Below, one piece after another: positions 16,670 to 25,429 of a DNA stretch of 64,000 bases; position 1 is the stretch's first letter; each line of letters opens with the position of its first letter. The position numbers were made by a program, and so were the translations under genes. Location: contig NZ_CP050145.1 in assembly GCF_016767715.1 (NCBI RefSeq), positions 2,666,001 to 2,730,000 of the forward strand, given 5' to 3'. The notes under the pieces were generated by a model. That model saw nothing but the letters and a program-made list of their open reading frames with translations, had not been told where the DNA came from and searched no databases. Source of the stretch: Mycobacteroides chelonae. GTDB taxonomy: Bacteria; Actinomycetota; Actinomycetes; Mycobacteriales; Mycobacteriaceae.

Positions 16670-17668
16670 CAACTTGGCGGCGGCGTGATCCGCGGTGAAG
16701 TTTTGCGTGTAGTGCGCTTGAGCCTCCCAGCCGAGTCGAGCGGCGACGGCAGGATCGGCATGACGGTCGAACGCGGCGGTGAGTCCGGAGGTGTCGTCGC
16801 GGTGCAGTGCCACCTCCGCGGGCGGCTGGAATTCCGGCAATGCTCCCTCGGTGGAGACGATGACGTTCACCCCGAGTTGCATCGACAACGTCTGCACACC
16901 GCTCTGCGATGCTTGACGGTAGTGCACGACTGATGCCTTGGCCCCTGAAAGAGGTTGCAGCACAGAATCGTAGCTGTACGGTCCGCGAATCCACCGCACC
17001 GAGTCGGGTAACGCCCTGCGGATATCGCCGTCACCGATCAGCACCAGGTTATCGCCTTGCCATGCCGGACCATCGACATGCGCCTGCCACGCATCGAGGA
17101 TGAGGCCGACGTTCTTGTAGCCGTTGAGTCGCCCGACCAGTACGAAATCCCGGCGCCCGCCCGCGGGAACGAAGGGCGGGACCCGTTGCGGGTCCAGATC
17201 ACTCGTGAGCGGAACCACCCCGACCGGAGATGACTCACGCGCGCTTATCCGCCGTGCGACGTAATCACTGAACGCCACCCGGTGAGCCGTGTTCTTGTCC
17301 CACCGGCGGAACGCGGCGCTTCTCCACCGCGGCACCTCTTCGGAGGCGTCGTGCGGCCGATCATCGTGGATGAGTCGCACGCGCGGCAGCCCCGCGCCGA
17401 ACACCTGCCAACGCGGGTCGCGGACCAGCTCATCGATCACCACGTCTGGCCGAAAGGCCCGGACTTGCGGCACCGTGCGTGCCCATGACACCCAGCCGGC
17501 CGGTTCCTTGAGGGACGGCTCCAGGACCAGCTCGCAGTCCCGCGCCGGACCGGATTCCGGATGCTGATCGGAGGTCACCAACAGCACCGCGGCGCCCCGG
17601 GCTCGCAGCGCCTCGGCATGCACACGCGCCAAGGGACGCATCCACGGAGACAACCACAGGATTCTCAT
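16634..17668 (-). CDS. Glycosyltransferase (GT-B fold)
   Basis: A 344-residue protein beginning RILWLSPWMRPLARVHAEAL, a typical GT-B first strand and helix. The donor half opens with FVLVGRLNGYKNVGLILDAW, and LIGDGDIRRALPDSVRWIRGPYSYDSVLQPL matches the region before the donor-binding glutamates; the usual E-x7-E is replaced by QSGVQTLSMQLGVNVIVSTEGALPE. This makes it a divergent GT4-like enzyme. It lies 6 nt downstream of the GT2-GT4 fusion gene on the same strand and is probably cotranscribed with it and the flippase. Confidence 0.78.
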   Translation of the reverse strand: MRILWLSPWMRPLARVHAEALRARGAAVLLVTSDQHPESGPARDCELVLEPSLKEPAGWVSWARTVPQVRAFRPDVVIDELVRDPRWQVFGAGLPRVRLIHDDRPHDASEEVPRWRSAAFRRWDKNTAHRVAFSDYVARRISARESSPVGVVPLTSDLDPQRVPPFVPAGGRRDFVLVGRLNGYKNVGLILDAWQAHVDGPAWQGDNLVLIGDGDIRRALPDSVRWIRGPYSYDSVLQPLSGAKASVVHYRQASQSGVQTLSMQLGVNVIVSTEGALPEFQPPAEVALHRDDTSGLTAAFDRHADPAVAARLGWEAQAHYTQNFTADHAAAKLLAICERLPRPH

Positions 17669-17674
17669 CCGGCA

Positions 17675-19666
17675 TCAACCCTTGAACACCGCGGTGAAGG
17701 CCTCCTCGTACGAGTCCGCCATTGTCTCGATGGTGTACAGATCACGCATCCGGTCAAATCCCTTACGCCCCAACGCTGTCAGGTGGCCGGGCGCGGTAAG
17801 GGCATTCTCGAGGGCGGTCCGCCACGCCGGCACATCGATAGGGTCGACCACCACACCGCTACCGTGGTCGAGCATGTCGGGCACCGAGCACACCGCGGAA
17901 CCGATGACCGGCACGGCCCGCGCCATTGCTTCGAGAATGACTAGGGGAAAGGCCTCGCTTCGGCTGGGCACGCAGAGCACGTCGCAATCGGCCAACGCAT
18001 GCTCGGGTCCTGGCGACCAGCCCCGCCAGTGCACACGATCGCGCACGGACTCAGGGGTGAGGGCTTCCAATCGTTGACGATCGGGCCCGTCACCGAATAT
18101 CGAGAGTTGCCAGTCGTATTCGGTCAAACCGCTCAGCGCCTCCACCAGCAGATGCGGGTTCTTGTGTTCGACTATGCGAGACAGCATCACAAAACGTAAC
18201 GGGCCGTCCGGTTCCCTGCGCTCGGGTGCTTGCTCGGGAAGTTCGCGACGGCTGACGACCCCGTTGGGAGCGGTGAAGAAACGGGTACCCACCCGCTGGT
18301 GTGCCGACACCTCGTCCCAGTGCCGCTGCGACAGCGCGATGAACCCGTCGGCCCGGCTCATCGCCCTCGCGAGCGGTGCCGAATAGGTGCCCGTATTCAG
18401 TTCGGGCGGGATATGCGCCGCCACCAGCCATCTGCGGTGCCGTCCGGATGCGCGCCACAGCGTTGCACACCCGGTCTCGGTGTTGGTGTCCCCCGACACC
18501 AGGATCGTGGGACCATCGGCGGTCTCAAAGGCGGGGCACCACCAGGGTTGGCGTACCACGCGCACCGTCGGCGGGACCTCGGCCACCAACGGGCCGAATC
18601 GCTGCATGCATGCGATGGTGACCGAGTATCCACGTCTGTCCAGTTCGGTGGCCAGCAATACATGCTGTCGTTCGGCTCCCCCGTACACCAACCGATTCGT
18701 GGTGAGGATTATCTGTGGGCGTCCCGAGCCAGCTCCGATCCGCGCCGCGCGTGCCCGCCGGGCTCCCGGCTGTACCCGGTCCAACACGGAAGTCCCTGCC
18801 AGGTAAAGATCGGCGGTGCGCACTCCCCTCGAATGCTCCAGTGTCAAAGCGATGTTCGCACGCAGCAGATCGTCGGAGCGGATGCTGCGCTGCTCATCTC
18901 CTGCGACGGTCCCCTTGGCGCTATGCATGACACCGGGTTCATCGACGAGAACCAGGCGCCAGCCCGCGGACCGGGCGCGCAGCTGCCAATCCGCCTCCTC
19001 GCCGTAGAGGAAGAACTCCTCGTCGAAGCCGCCGACTTCATTCCAGGCCTGCCGGTTGACCAACAGGCAAGCCCCGGTGAGATATCCGTCCACATCGGTG
19101 GGGCGTTTGTGGTAGAGCTCGGAGACAACCCGGCCGCGCAAGGCCGGTGCGTAGCCCACGCGTGACACCAACGCCCGCAGCAGATTGGGAGTGCGATGCG
19201 CGTTATCCCACGAAAGCTCACCGGGGTGCGGGGTGGCCGCCTCTATCGGCGGTGCTGCCGCCGCCACCTTGGTTTCGTTCGCGATCTGGGCGCGGGTCAG
19301 CGTGAGCGCCCCCCGCACAGTGGCATCGGGATTCAACAGCAGCAGATGCGCTCCCGGCGCGAGATCTGCCAATCGATTGACGGCCGCCGCGAATCCAAGA
19401 TTTTCACCCGTACCGTGCCACTGCACGGCGGGATAGCTCGCCCGCACGGCCTGCATGCCCGGGTAGTCCGGCGCCGAGTTGTCCCATACGTACACCGGCA
19501 GATCGCCAAGATGTTCGCGGCAGGACGTCAGACAGGCCGCGAGAAGATCTGGCCTGCCATACGCCACGATGCACACTGCGGTACCCCCATGCACTTCGCT
19601 CACCCGAGGCGGCGGCAGGTAGGCCCGATCGAGTTCGCGGTGCCTAGTCCTAGTCATGTGGATCAC
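17675..19666 (-). CDS. Two-domain glycosyltransferase (GT2 fused to GT4)
   Basis: A 663-residue fusion. Residues about 28-265 form a GT-A family 2 domain of the rhamnosyltransferase (WbbL-like) kind: CIVAYGRPDLLAACL, WDNSAPDYP, GENLGFAAAVNRL, LLLNPDATV, GYLTGACLLVNRQAWNEVGGFDEEFFLYGEEADW. Residues about 315-655 form a GT-B family 4 domain: IILTTNRLVYGGAERQHVLL, VMLSRIVEHKNPHLLVEAL, CDVLCVPSRSEAFPLVILEAM. It could add two consecutive sugars. The GTG start overlaps the flippase stop (GTGA, 19663-19666), and AAGGAGG lies 10 nt upstream; ATG 19657 is a shorter option. Confidence 0.87.
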   Translation of the reverse strand: MIHMTRTRHRELDRAYLPPPRVSEVHGGTAVCIVAYGRPDLLAACLTSCREHLGDLPVYVWDNSAPDYPGMQAVRASYPAVQWHGTGENLGFAAAVNRLADLAPGAHLLLLNPDATVRGALTLTRAQIANETKVAAAAPPIEAATPHPGELSWDNAHRTPNLLRALVSRVGYAPALRGRVVSELYHKRPTDVDGYLTGACLLVNRQAWNEVGGFDEEFFLYGEEADWQLRARSAGWRLVLVDEPGVMHSAKGTVAGDEQRSIRSDDLLRANIALTLEHSRGVRTADLYLAGTSVLDRVQPGARRARAARIGAGSGRPQIILTTNRLVYGGAERQHVLLATELDRRGYSVTIACMQRFGPLVAEVPPTVRVVRQPWWCPAFETADGPTILVSGDTNTETGCATLWRASGRHRRWLVAAHIPPELNTGTYSAPLARAMSRADGFIALSQRHWDEVSAHQRVGTRFFTAPNGVVSRRELPEQAPERREPDGPLRFVMLSRIVEHKNPHLLVEALSGLTEYDWQLSIFGDGPDRQRLEALTPESVRDRVHWRGWSPGPEHALADCDVLCVPSRSEAFPLVILEAMARAVPVIGSAVCSVPDMLDHGSGVVVDPIDVPAWRTALENALTAPGHLTALGRKGFDRMRDLYTIETMADSYEEAFTAVFKG

Positions 19667-21138
19667 CCATCAGTGGCCTCCTTACGGAGGATTTCCCGAA
19701 CATCACGCAGGTGCACGGGCCCCGCCCACAGGTTCACGCCGACATAGACACCGGCGGCGATGACGGCGGCGACCAACTCGGGGATCCACTGTGCGGCAGT
19801 GAGTAGCGCACCCACCGCGGCCACGGTCGGTAGTCCCAACCGCAACAGAAACATCCACGGTGTGTGATAGCCCGTGCAGGTCGTCAACCTGACGCTGGCG
19901 GCAACCAAGCCCACCACCTCGCTGGTTACCAGCGCGATCGCCGCGCCCAATGAACCCAGGTGCGGAATCAGCGCGACATTGAGAACGATGTTGGCGGCAA
20001 GATTGAACACATTGAGGCGCAGCAGAAATGTCTGATGATGTGCCGCGAACAGCGCCTGGCTGACGGTGCCAGTGAGAAAGGTCAGTCCCACCGCGACCAG
20101 AAGCAACGGCATCACCAGGTTTGATTTGTCCACGAACTGCTCGGACCCCAGAAGTGCGACCAGATCTCGTCCCACGAAAAACCCGACCACCGCGACCGGA
20201 ACCGCGATGGCGAACATCAGTCCCATGGATCGCTCGATGAAGGCGGCGAAACGCTCGCGCGAGGCGGCGAATAGCCCCGTCATCGTGGACAGGGTCGCGC
20301 CCAGAAAGAAGTTCCCTACCAATGACAAGGTGAACGCTGTCTGGTAGGCCAGCCCATACCTGCCGACCTCCGCAGGCGTGCTCAACAGACTCAGTATCAC
20401 ACCGTCGATTCGCCAATAGAGCACCCCGATGATGAGCACCATCGTCTGCGGCAGGCTTTCGCGCACCAGGCCCCACGTCTCACTCGCCGACAGAATGATT
20501 CGCAACGGCGTGATCCGATGAGCCGCGATGCCTTGAATCAGCAATAGTGTGGCCGGGGCGACCACCTGCGGCAGCGCATACCAAACATGTTCTGCGTCAA
20601 CGGTGACCAGGAAAATCGTGACCGCCAGCATTGCTACCCGGGACAGTGTGTCCGCCAGCGCCACCGCCGAAAACCGGACGGAAGACATGAAGATCGGGTT
20701 CAGGCAGCTCGACAGCGTCGTCAGGGTCAGACTCGCGCTGATGATGAGCAGCATCGACTGCACCTCGGGGTGATCCGCGTAGATGAGCCAGCCCGAGAGC
20801 GCCGCCACTGCGGCAAGCGGAAGGCAATAGCTGAGCGAGAAAGCAAGATTGATACCGACCAAGCGTTGCAGACTGCCGGTGCCAGCCGAGACCCGTCGGA
20901 CGATCACGACGCCGATACCCAGCTCTGTCAGGCTGGTCCATAAACCGATGAAGAAGATCGCGGCATTGAGATGCCCGTAGGACTCGGGCCCCAGAGCGCG
21001 GGTTGTGAGTGCGATCCCGGCGATGGAAGCGATGGTCCCCAGCACCCGGCCACCGAGTTGCCATGCGACGGCACTGGCAATCCGGCGCCCCGAGGCCGGC
21101 TCGGCGACCGGGGATCCATCGGCATGTTCGGATGTCAT
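19663..21138 (-). CDS. Wzx-like polysaccharide flippase (MOP/MATE superfamily)
   Basis: A 491-residue membrane protein with 12-14 hydrophobic segments. The first helix region ASAVAWQLGGRVLGTIASIAGIALTTRALGPESYG is the characteristic start of polysaccharide-biosynthesis flippases; FLLRLNVFNLAANIVLNVALIPHLGSLGAAIALVTSE is the conserved tenth-to-eleventh helix area. It would move a lipid-linked oligosaccharide across the plasma membrane. The short hydrophilic N-terminus (about 20 residues) is cytoplasmic. It is first in the minus-strand trio with the two glycosyltransferases and starts 23 nt from the divergent GT at 21162. Confidence 0.86.
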   Translation of the reverse strand: MTSEHADGSPVAEPASGRRIASAVAWQLGGRVLGTIASIAGIALTTRALGPESYGHLNAAIFFIGLWTSLTELGIGVVIVRRVSAGTGSLQRLVGINLAFSLSYCLPLAAVAALSGWLIYADHPEVQSMLLIISASLTLTTLSSCLNPIFMSSVRFSAVALADTLSRVAMLAVTIFLVTVDAEHVWYALPQVVAPATLLLIQGIAAHRITPLRIILSASETWGLVRESLPQTMVLIIGVLYWRIDGVILSLLSTPAEVGRYGLAYQTAFTLSLVGNFFLGATLSTMTGLFAASRERFAAFIERSMGLMFAIAVPVAVVGFFVGRDLVALLGSEQFVDKSNLVMPLLLVAVGLTFLTGTVSQALFAAHHQTFLLRLNVFNLAANIVLNVALIPHLGSLGAAIALVTSEVVGLVAASVRLTTCTGYHTPWMFLLRLGLPTVAAVGALLTAAQWIPELVAAVIAAGVYVGVNLWAGPVHLRDVREILRKEATDG

Positions 21139-21161
21139 GTGCTACCTTGCGGCGATACGGG

Positions 21162-22247
21162 ATGGGAACAATGCAACGACGACTGCACGCGTATGTGGCT
21201 TTGCCACACGGCGTTTCGGCTTCGCGATGGGAGGCCCGGAACCGCGCCGATGAGGTGCCGGATCAGGCGCCCTATGGACTGCACCGGCTGTCCAACTATG
21301 GCGTGACGCCGACCTTCAGTGAGTTCTCTTTCGGGCGCCGCTTCGAGCGTGTGGCCGGTCAGATCCGTTATCGAACAGGAGATCTGGAGATCCTGGAAGT
21401 CGTCGCAGACCGGGCTGCGCGTCGCGAAAGCGACGTCGTCTTCTGCTACGACGAACGCACCGGAGTGCCCGCGGCCTCTGCCGCCGCGATGCGGATGAGC
21501 CCACCGGTGGTAACCGGAGTCGGATGGCTCACCGAGCCCGCGGACTCTTCGCCGATTCATCGGGGACTCGCGCGCCATGCGCTGGCCCGCAGTGCTGCGG
21601 TGTTCTCGCAGTCTCCCCCGCAGGTCGAACTGCTGTCGCGGGCCTGGGGTGTCGATGATGCCCGGCTGCATTTCGCGCCGGTGGGCATCGATACCGATTT
21701 CTATCGAGTGCAACCGTGGGAGAGCGCGGGCGCTCCCCTGGTGGTCAGCGCGGGTGAAGATGTCCACCGCGATCACGCACTTCTTGTCGAGGCGGTTTTG
21801 ATCGCCCGCGAACAGTGTCCCGGCCTTGGGCTCGAGCTGGCCACGGCCCTGCCGATCACCGCACCATCTGAGGTTGTCACGCTGCACACCGAGCGGCTGT
21901 ACGGACGGATGCGCGATCTGTACCGGCGATCCACACTCGTGGCGATCGCGGTGCGGCCCAACGTGATCACCGGTTCTGGTCTGACCGTCGCTCTCGAGGC
22001 CATGGCCAGTGGGCGCCCGGTGGTGATGACGGACAACCCGGGCATAGCGCATTACGTCCGCCACGATGTCGACGGTGTATTGGTGCCACCTGGGGACCCC
22101 GATGCCTTCGCCCGTGCGATCGCAGATTTGGCGCGCGATCCTGACCGCGCCCGCGCCCTGGGAGAGGCTGGGGCGCGGCGTGCACGGGCGGAGTTCAGCT
22201 CCGAACGGATGGCTGAGCATTTCGCGAGCATTATCCATGGGGTTTAG
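21162..22247 (+). CDS. Glycosyltransferase family 4
   Basis: About 361 residues. The donor half includes LVVSAGEDVHRDHALLVEAVLIA, LYRRSTLVAIAVRPNVITGSGLTVALEAMASGRPVVMTDNPGIAHYV and DGVLVPPGDPDAFARAIADLARD, with the E-A-M-A-S-G-R-P-V signature of GT4. The acceptor half (VFCYDERTGVPAASAAA; QSPPQVELLSRAWGVDDARL) is standard. ATG 21162 and ATG 21171 are both possible; a GGGATGGGA stretch precedes the second. The stop is 3 nt from the end of the convergent WecG-like gene. Confidence 0.83.
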   Translation: MGTMQRRLHAYVALPHGVSASRWEARNRADEVPDQAPYGLHRLSNYGVTPTFSEFSFGRRFERVAGQIRYRTGDLEILEVVADRAARRESDVVFCYDERTGVPAASAAAMRMSPPVVTGVGWLTEPADSSPIHRGLARHALARSAAVFSQSPPQVELLSRAWGVDDARLHFAPVGIDTDFYRVQPWESAGAPLVVSAGEDVHRDHALLVEAVLIAREQCPGLGLELATALPITAPSEVVTLHTERLYGRMRDLYRRSTLVAIAVRPNVITGSGLTVALEAMASGRPVVMTDNPGIAHYVRHDVDGVLVPPGDPDAFARAIADLARDPDRARALGEAGARRARAEFSSERMAEHFASIIHGV

Positions 22248-22250
22248 CCA

Positions 22251-23081
22251 CTACGCGTGCCAAGGCAGTGCGGGCCCGACGGCGGCCTTTCGTAACCGCA
22301 CCACCGCGGCCGGTCCCTGTATCAGATACCGGCGGGCCATGCGGCGGGGTTCCCGACCCAACCGGTAGGACCATTCGAGTCCGTAGCGCTGCATCCATTC
22401 CGGGGCGCGCGTCGCGGCGCCGGCAAGGAAGTCCGCCGATGCCCCGAAGGCCAGCAGGACGCGCGCACCCGCAGTCAGACCGTGGCGTGCAATCCACAAT
22501 TCCTGCAAGGGCTTTCCAAGCCCCACGACCAGCACATCGGTGTCTGCGGCAGCGATGTCCCCCGCCAGCGCATCGCTGCGATCCGGATCGATGAGATCTG
22601 CGCGATCGGGTGCCCAGAGACCGGATACGGCAAGACCCGGATAACGCTCGTGCAGTACAGCGCGCAACCTGTCGTGCACCTGCGGTAGCCCGCCGAGGAA
22701 TCCGACGCGGTGACCTGTGCCTGCCGCCTGTGCCAGAACCATCGGCAATAGGTCTGCTCCGGTAATCCGTGGCCAATTCTGCCGAGTCTTGAGGCGGACG
22801 CGCGCCACGATCGGCGCCCCGTCGGCAAGCATCAACCAATCCAGCGCGGGACCCAATGCTGCGCAATCGGGGTTCGCGCGACCAGAACCGAAATGATGGA
22901 AATGGTCCAGGTTCACCGAGCCGACAACAAGCGGCCGCGCGCCACACGCTGAGGCACGTTGTGTCACCGCGTCGAGCACGGCGCGCACCGAGCAAAGATC
23001 CACCGTGACCTCGGAGATCGTCACCCTTATCGGCGAGCCCAGCTGATCTGTCCACACGGCGGACAGCCTAGCGCCGTCCAT
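22251..23081 (-). CDS. WecG/TagA/CpsF-family glycosyltransferase
   Basis: A 276-residue inverting GT26-type enzyme. Characteristic motifs: SVNLDHFHHF (family: T-x-N-x-x), LDWLMLADGAPIVARVRL (family LxxADGxGV), RITGADLLPMVLAQ, VGFLGGLPQVHDRLRAVLHERYPGL and VLVVGLGKPLQELWIARH (family GxPxQExW). Relatives add the second sugar (ManNAc-type) to undecaprenyl-diphospho-GlcNAc. This implies a polyprenyl-phosphate-linked precursor made by a WecA-type enzyme outside the window. ATG 23081 is favoured; ATG 23120 would add 13 residues and extend into the promoter region of the next gene. Confidence 0.87.
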   Translation of the reverse strand: MDGARLSAVWTDQLGSPIRVTISEVTVDLCSVRAVLDAVTQRASACGARPLVVGSVNLDHFHHFGSGRANPDCAALGPALDWLMLADGAPIVARVRLKTRQNWPRITGADLLPMVLAQAAGTGHRVGFLGGLPQVHDRLRAVLHERYPGLAVSGLWAPDRADLIDPDRSDALAGDIAAADTDVLVVGLGKPLQELWIARHGLTAGARVLLAFGASADFLAGAATRAPEWMQRYGLEWSYRLGREPRRMARRYLIQGPAAVVRLRKAAVGPALPWHA

Positions 23082-23105
23082 TCCGGACAGCGGGCAAGTG
23101 TGGGT

Positions 23106-23111
23106 TATGCT
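23106..23111 (+). promoter_or_regulatory. Candidate -10 (TATGCT) for wzz-like gene
   Basis: TATGCT is a strong match to TANNNT in the 106-nt divergent gap between the WecG-like and Wzz-like genes. A start near 23118 would give a leader of about 70 nt. No clear -35 is visible. Confidence 0.4.
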
Positions 23112-23187
23112 CGTGACCAATAACGCTGGTTATGGGACGGCGCGCCTGCTGCGGATAGTCCGGACGATAGCGAGAGTCGGAGCGCCC

Positions 23188-24114
23188 GTGAACGTCAACG
23201 ACCTGGTCAAGCGGATCTTGAACCGGCGAATTGCGCTACTTCTGGTGATCCTGCTGATGTGCGGTGCGGGCGCCTACGGATACACCACTGGCGTCACCGT
23301 CCGGGCATCTACCGCGTCGGCCGTGGTGATACCGCCGCCCACGTATTCGTCGACCGGTGACACTCTCGGTGCCAACCCCATGTTGAACCTCTCGCCGGAG
23401 AAGGCCCAGCTCGCCGGCATCCTTGCCACGTCGATGTCCAGCCAGCCCGCGCAGGCCGTGATCGCTGCCGCGGCACCGGGTGTGGACTACAAGGTCTCGA
23501 ACACCATCGACCTGGGCCCGAGCAATCAACAGCCCTCACCGCAAGTGTCGATTCTGGTGCTGTGCAGCGCTACTTCCGACTGCCAGGCAGGCGCTTCGGC
23601 GTTGCTGGATGTTGCCCGCGACAACCTGGTGAAACTCCAGGTGGGTGCGTCCGTCTCCCCCGAGAACTGGGCCAGCCTCACCGTGCTGCAGGAACCCACC
23701 GCACCGGTCGTGACGTCCTCCAGCGCCATGAAATCGGCGGGCTCCATGGCGGTCGCGGCGCTGCTGGCAGGCATCATCGGGCTGCTGGTGTACGACGCGC
23801 TTGCCGCCCGTCGCCGCAAAGAAAAGTTCACTGATGGCAGAACCAAGATCAAGGCCCGGGCGAAGACGAAGGGCGACGAGAACGCGCACACGAGTCCCAC
23901 CGCTGCCGAACCCGTCACGGAACCGGCCCGGGCTGAAACGAACGGTAGCGGCCAGAATGTGGCAAACCCTTCGAAGGCAACGATCATCGATGATGATTTG
24001 GACAACGTCGAGATTGACGACGAGGCACTTGCCCAAGCGGTCTTGAACTGGACCCCACCCCGACTCACCGATTTCCGTAGCTGGCGTGACGACAAGCCTT
24101 CCTCAGACCGATAG
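23188..24114 (+). CDS. Wzz-like polysaccharide co-polymerase / chain-length protein
   Basis: A 308-residue protein with a membrane helix near residues 13-32 (IALLLVILLMCGAGAYGY), an outside domain of about 160 residues, and a second helix at about 186-205 (SMAVAALLAGIIGLLVYDAL). A long hydrophilic, Lys/Glu/Ala-rich cytoplasmic tail without Walker motifs follows. The two-helix topology and the neighbouring polymerase gene point to a Wzz/PCP role in setting chain length; sequence identity to Wzz is not evident by eye. No tyrosine-kinase domain is fused. GTG 23188 is chosen because CGGAG lies 6-7 nt upstream. It overlaps the next gene by 29 nt. Confidence 0.7.
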   Translation: MNVNDLVKRILNRRIALLLVILLMCGAGAYGYTTGVTVRASTASAVVIPPPTYSSTGDTLGANPMLNLSPEKAQLAGILATSMSSQPAQAVIAAAAPGVDYKVSNTIDLGPSNQQPSPQVSILVLCSATSDCQAGASALLDVARDNLVKLQVGASVSPENWASLTVLQEPTAPVVTSSSAMKSAGSMAVAALLAGIIGLLVYDALAARRRKEKFTDGRTKIKARAKTKGDENAHTSPTAAEPVTEPARAETNGSGQNVANPSKATIIDDDLDNVEIDDEALAQAVLNWTPPRLTDFRSWRDDKPSSDR

Positions 24115-25429
24115 CCCGGCCACAGTGGTGTCCGGCCGCGGGCCTGCCACCGTCACGTTCGTGGCGCTGGCATTAATCGTGCTCCTGAGCACCCGACAGG
24201 TGTACGCGGTCTACGCGCTCAAGGGACTGAGCCCCGCCCAGGTCGCGTTGATTCTCGTTGGCGCCCTGGGTGTCTATTGGGTGTTATCAGGGCACCGACT
24301 TGCCCTTGGTGCTCGCGGGCTCGCGATCGCGATCCTGGCCTCACTACTGGCAACGGTGGTGTCCTTCAACGTCGTCACCACACACGTTCTTCCACACGTG
24401 GCGTTGATTCAGGCTGGGCAGGGCATCGCGGCGTTCGCGGTAACCGTGACCGCGCTCATCGGTTTCGTCTTTCTCTTCGCCGCCTACCCCGACAATTCCG
24501 CGCGCACTATCGAGATGTTGTTGAAGGCGCTCGTCATCGGCGCTGCCATCACCGCGGCCTTCGCCCTGGTGCAGTTCGGCACCGGTGTCGATATCGCGGC
24601 CATGATCCGCATCCCCGGCATTATGAAGTTCGGGGATACCGGTGTCGCACACGGAATTGTCCGTGAAGGCGTCGTCCGTGCACAGGGTGCCGCCGCCCAT
24701 GCCCTCGAGCTGAGTGCGGTGCTGACCACCATCGCCCCCATCGGGGTTGCACTGGTCTACAGCGCCCGGGCCGCCGGCCGTAAAGCCTGGCCCTGGGCAC
24801 TGCTGACCATCGTGGTGATCGCAGGCTCGGTGGTAACGGTTTCGCGATCTGCCTTCATCGGATTAGCGGCAGCCATTCTGGTGATGTCGTGGCGCTGGCC
24901 GGTGCGCCGGCTCGCGGGATTGGTCGCGGCTGCCCTCGGTGCGGCGGCAGTTGCCGCGGTGAGCGGCCTGGGTGTCTTCGACGCGATCATCAGTACCTTC
25001 ATGGGTAGCGCCGACGATCCGTCGCTGCAATCACGCGCCCGCGGAATCGATTACGTGATGGCCCATTGGACAGAGCATTTCTGGTTGGGCCAGGGAGCTT
25101 TCACCTATCCCCTCGGACCCGAACAGCCGGTCCTCGACAACGAATACCTCAGCCGCCTCATCGAAGGCGGGATCTTGGGCTTGCTGACCCTGATCGTCCT
25201 GATGATCACGGCCATCATGTACGCGGCCAGGGCGCGCAACCACTGCGAGGATGTGCCCACCACGGAGTTGATCAACGGTGTGCTCGGTGCGCTCGTCGCG
25301 CTCACCGTCGTCGCCTCGGTGTTGGATGTATCTGCTTTCCAACAAATTTCGATGGTCCGATGGCTGCTGATCGTGCTCGCGGGTGCGGCATGGGCGCTGG
25401 TAAAACGCAATCAGAAAGTCCAGACATGA
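24086..25429 (+). CDS. O-antigen polymerase/ligase-like membrane protein (Wzy/WaaL type)
   Basis: A 447-residue protein with about 12 hydrophobic segments and one large outside loop in the second half. The loop-adjacent stretch SRSAFIGLAAAILVMSWRWPVRR followed by RARGIDYVMAHWTEHFWLGQGAFTYPLGP and LDNEYLSRLIEGGILGLLTLIVLM matches the O-antigen ligase/polymerase superfamily (Wzy_C), where the G-x-G-x-x and D-N-x-Y/F motifs are typical. It would polymerise repeat units or transfer the chain to an acceptor. GTG 24086 lies within the 3' end of the wzz-like gene; the stop overlaps the aminotransferase ATG (ATGA). Confidence 0.82.
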   Translation: MTTSLPQTDSPATVVSGRGPATVTFVALALIVLLSTRQVYAVYALKGLSPAQVALILVGALGVYWVLSGHRLALGARGLAIAILASLLATVVSFNVVTTHVLPHVALIQAGQGIAAFAVTVTALIGFVFLFAAYPDNSARTIEMLLKALVIGAAITAAFALVQFGTGVDIAAMIRIPGIMKFGDTGVAHGIVREGVVRAQGAAAHALELSAVLTTIAPIGVALVYSARAAGRKAWPWALLTIVVIAGSVVTVSRSAFIGLAAAILVMSWRWPVRRLAGLVAAALGAAAVAAVSGLGVFDAIISTFMGSADDPSLQSRARGIDYVMAHWTEHFWLGQGAFTYPLGPEQPVLDNEYLSRLIEGGILGLLTLIVLMITAIMYAARARNHCEDVPTTELINGVLGALVALTVVASVLDVSAFQQISMVRWLLIVLAGAAWALVKRNQKVQT

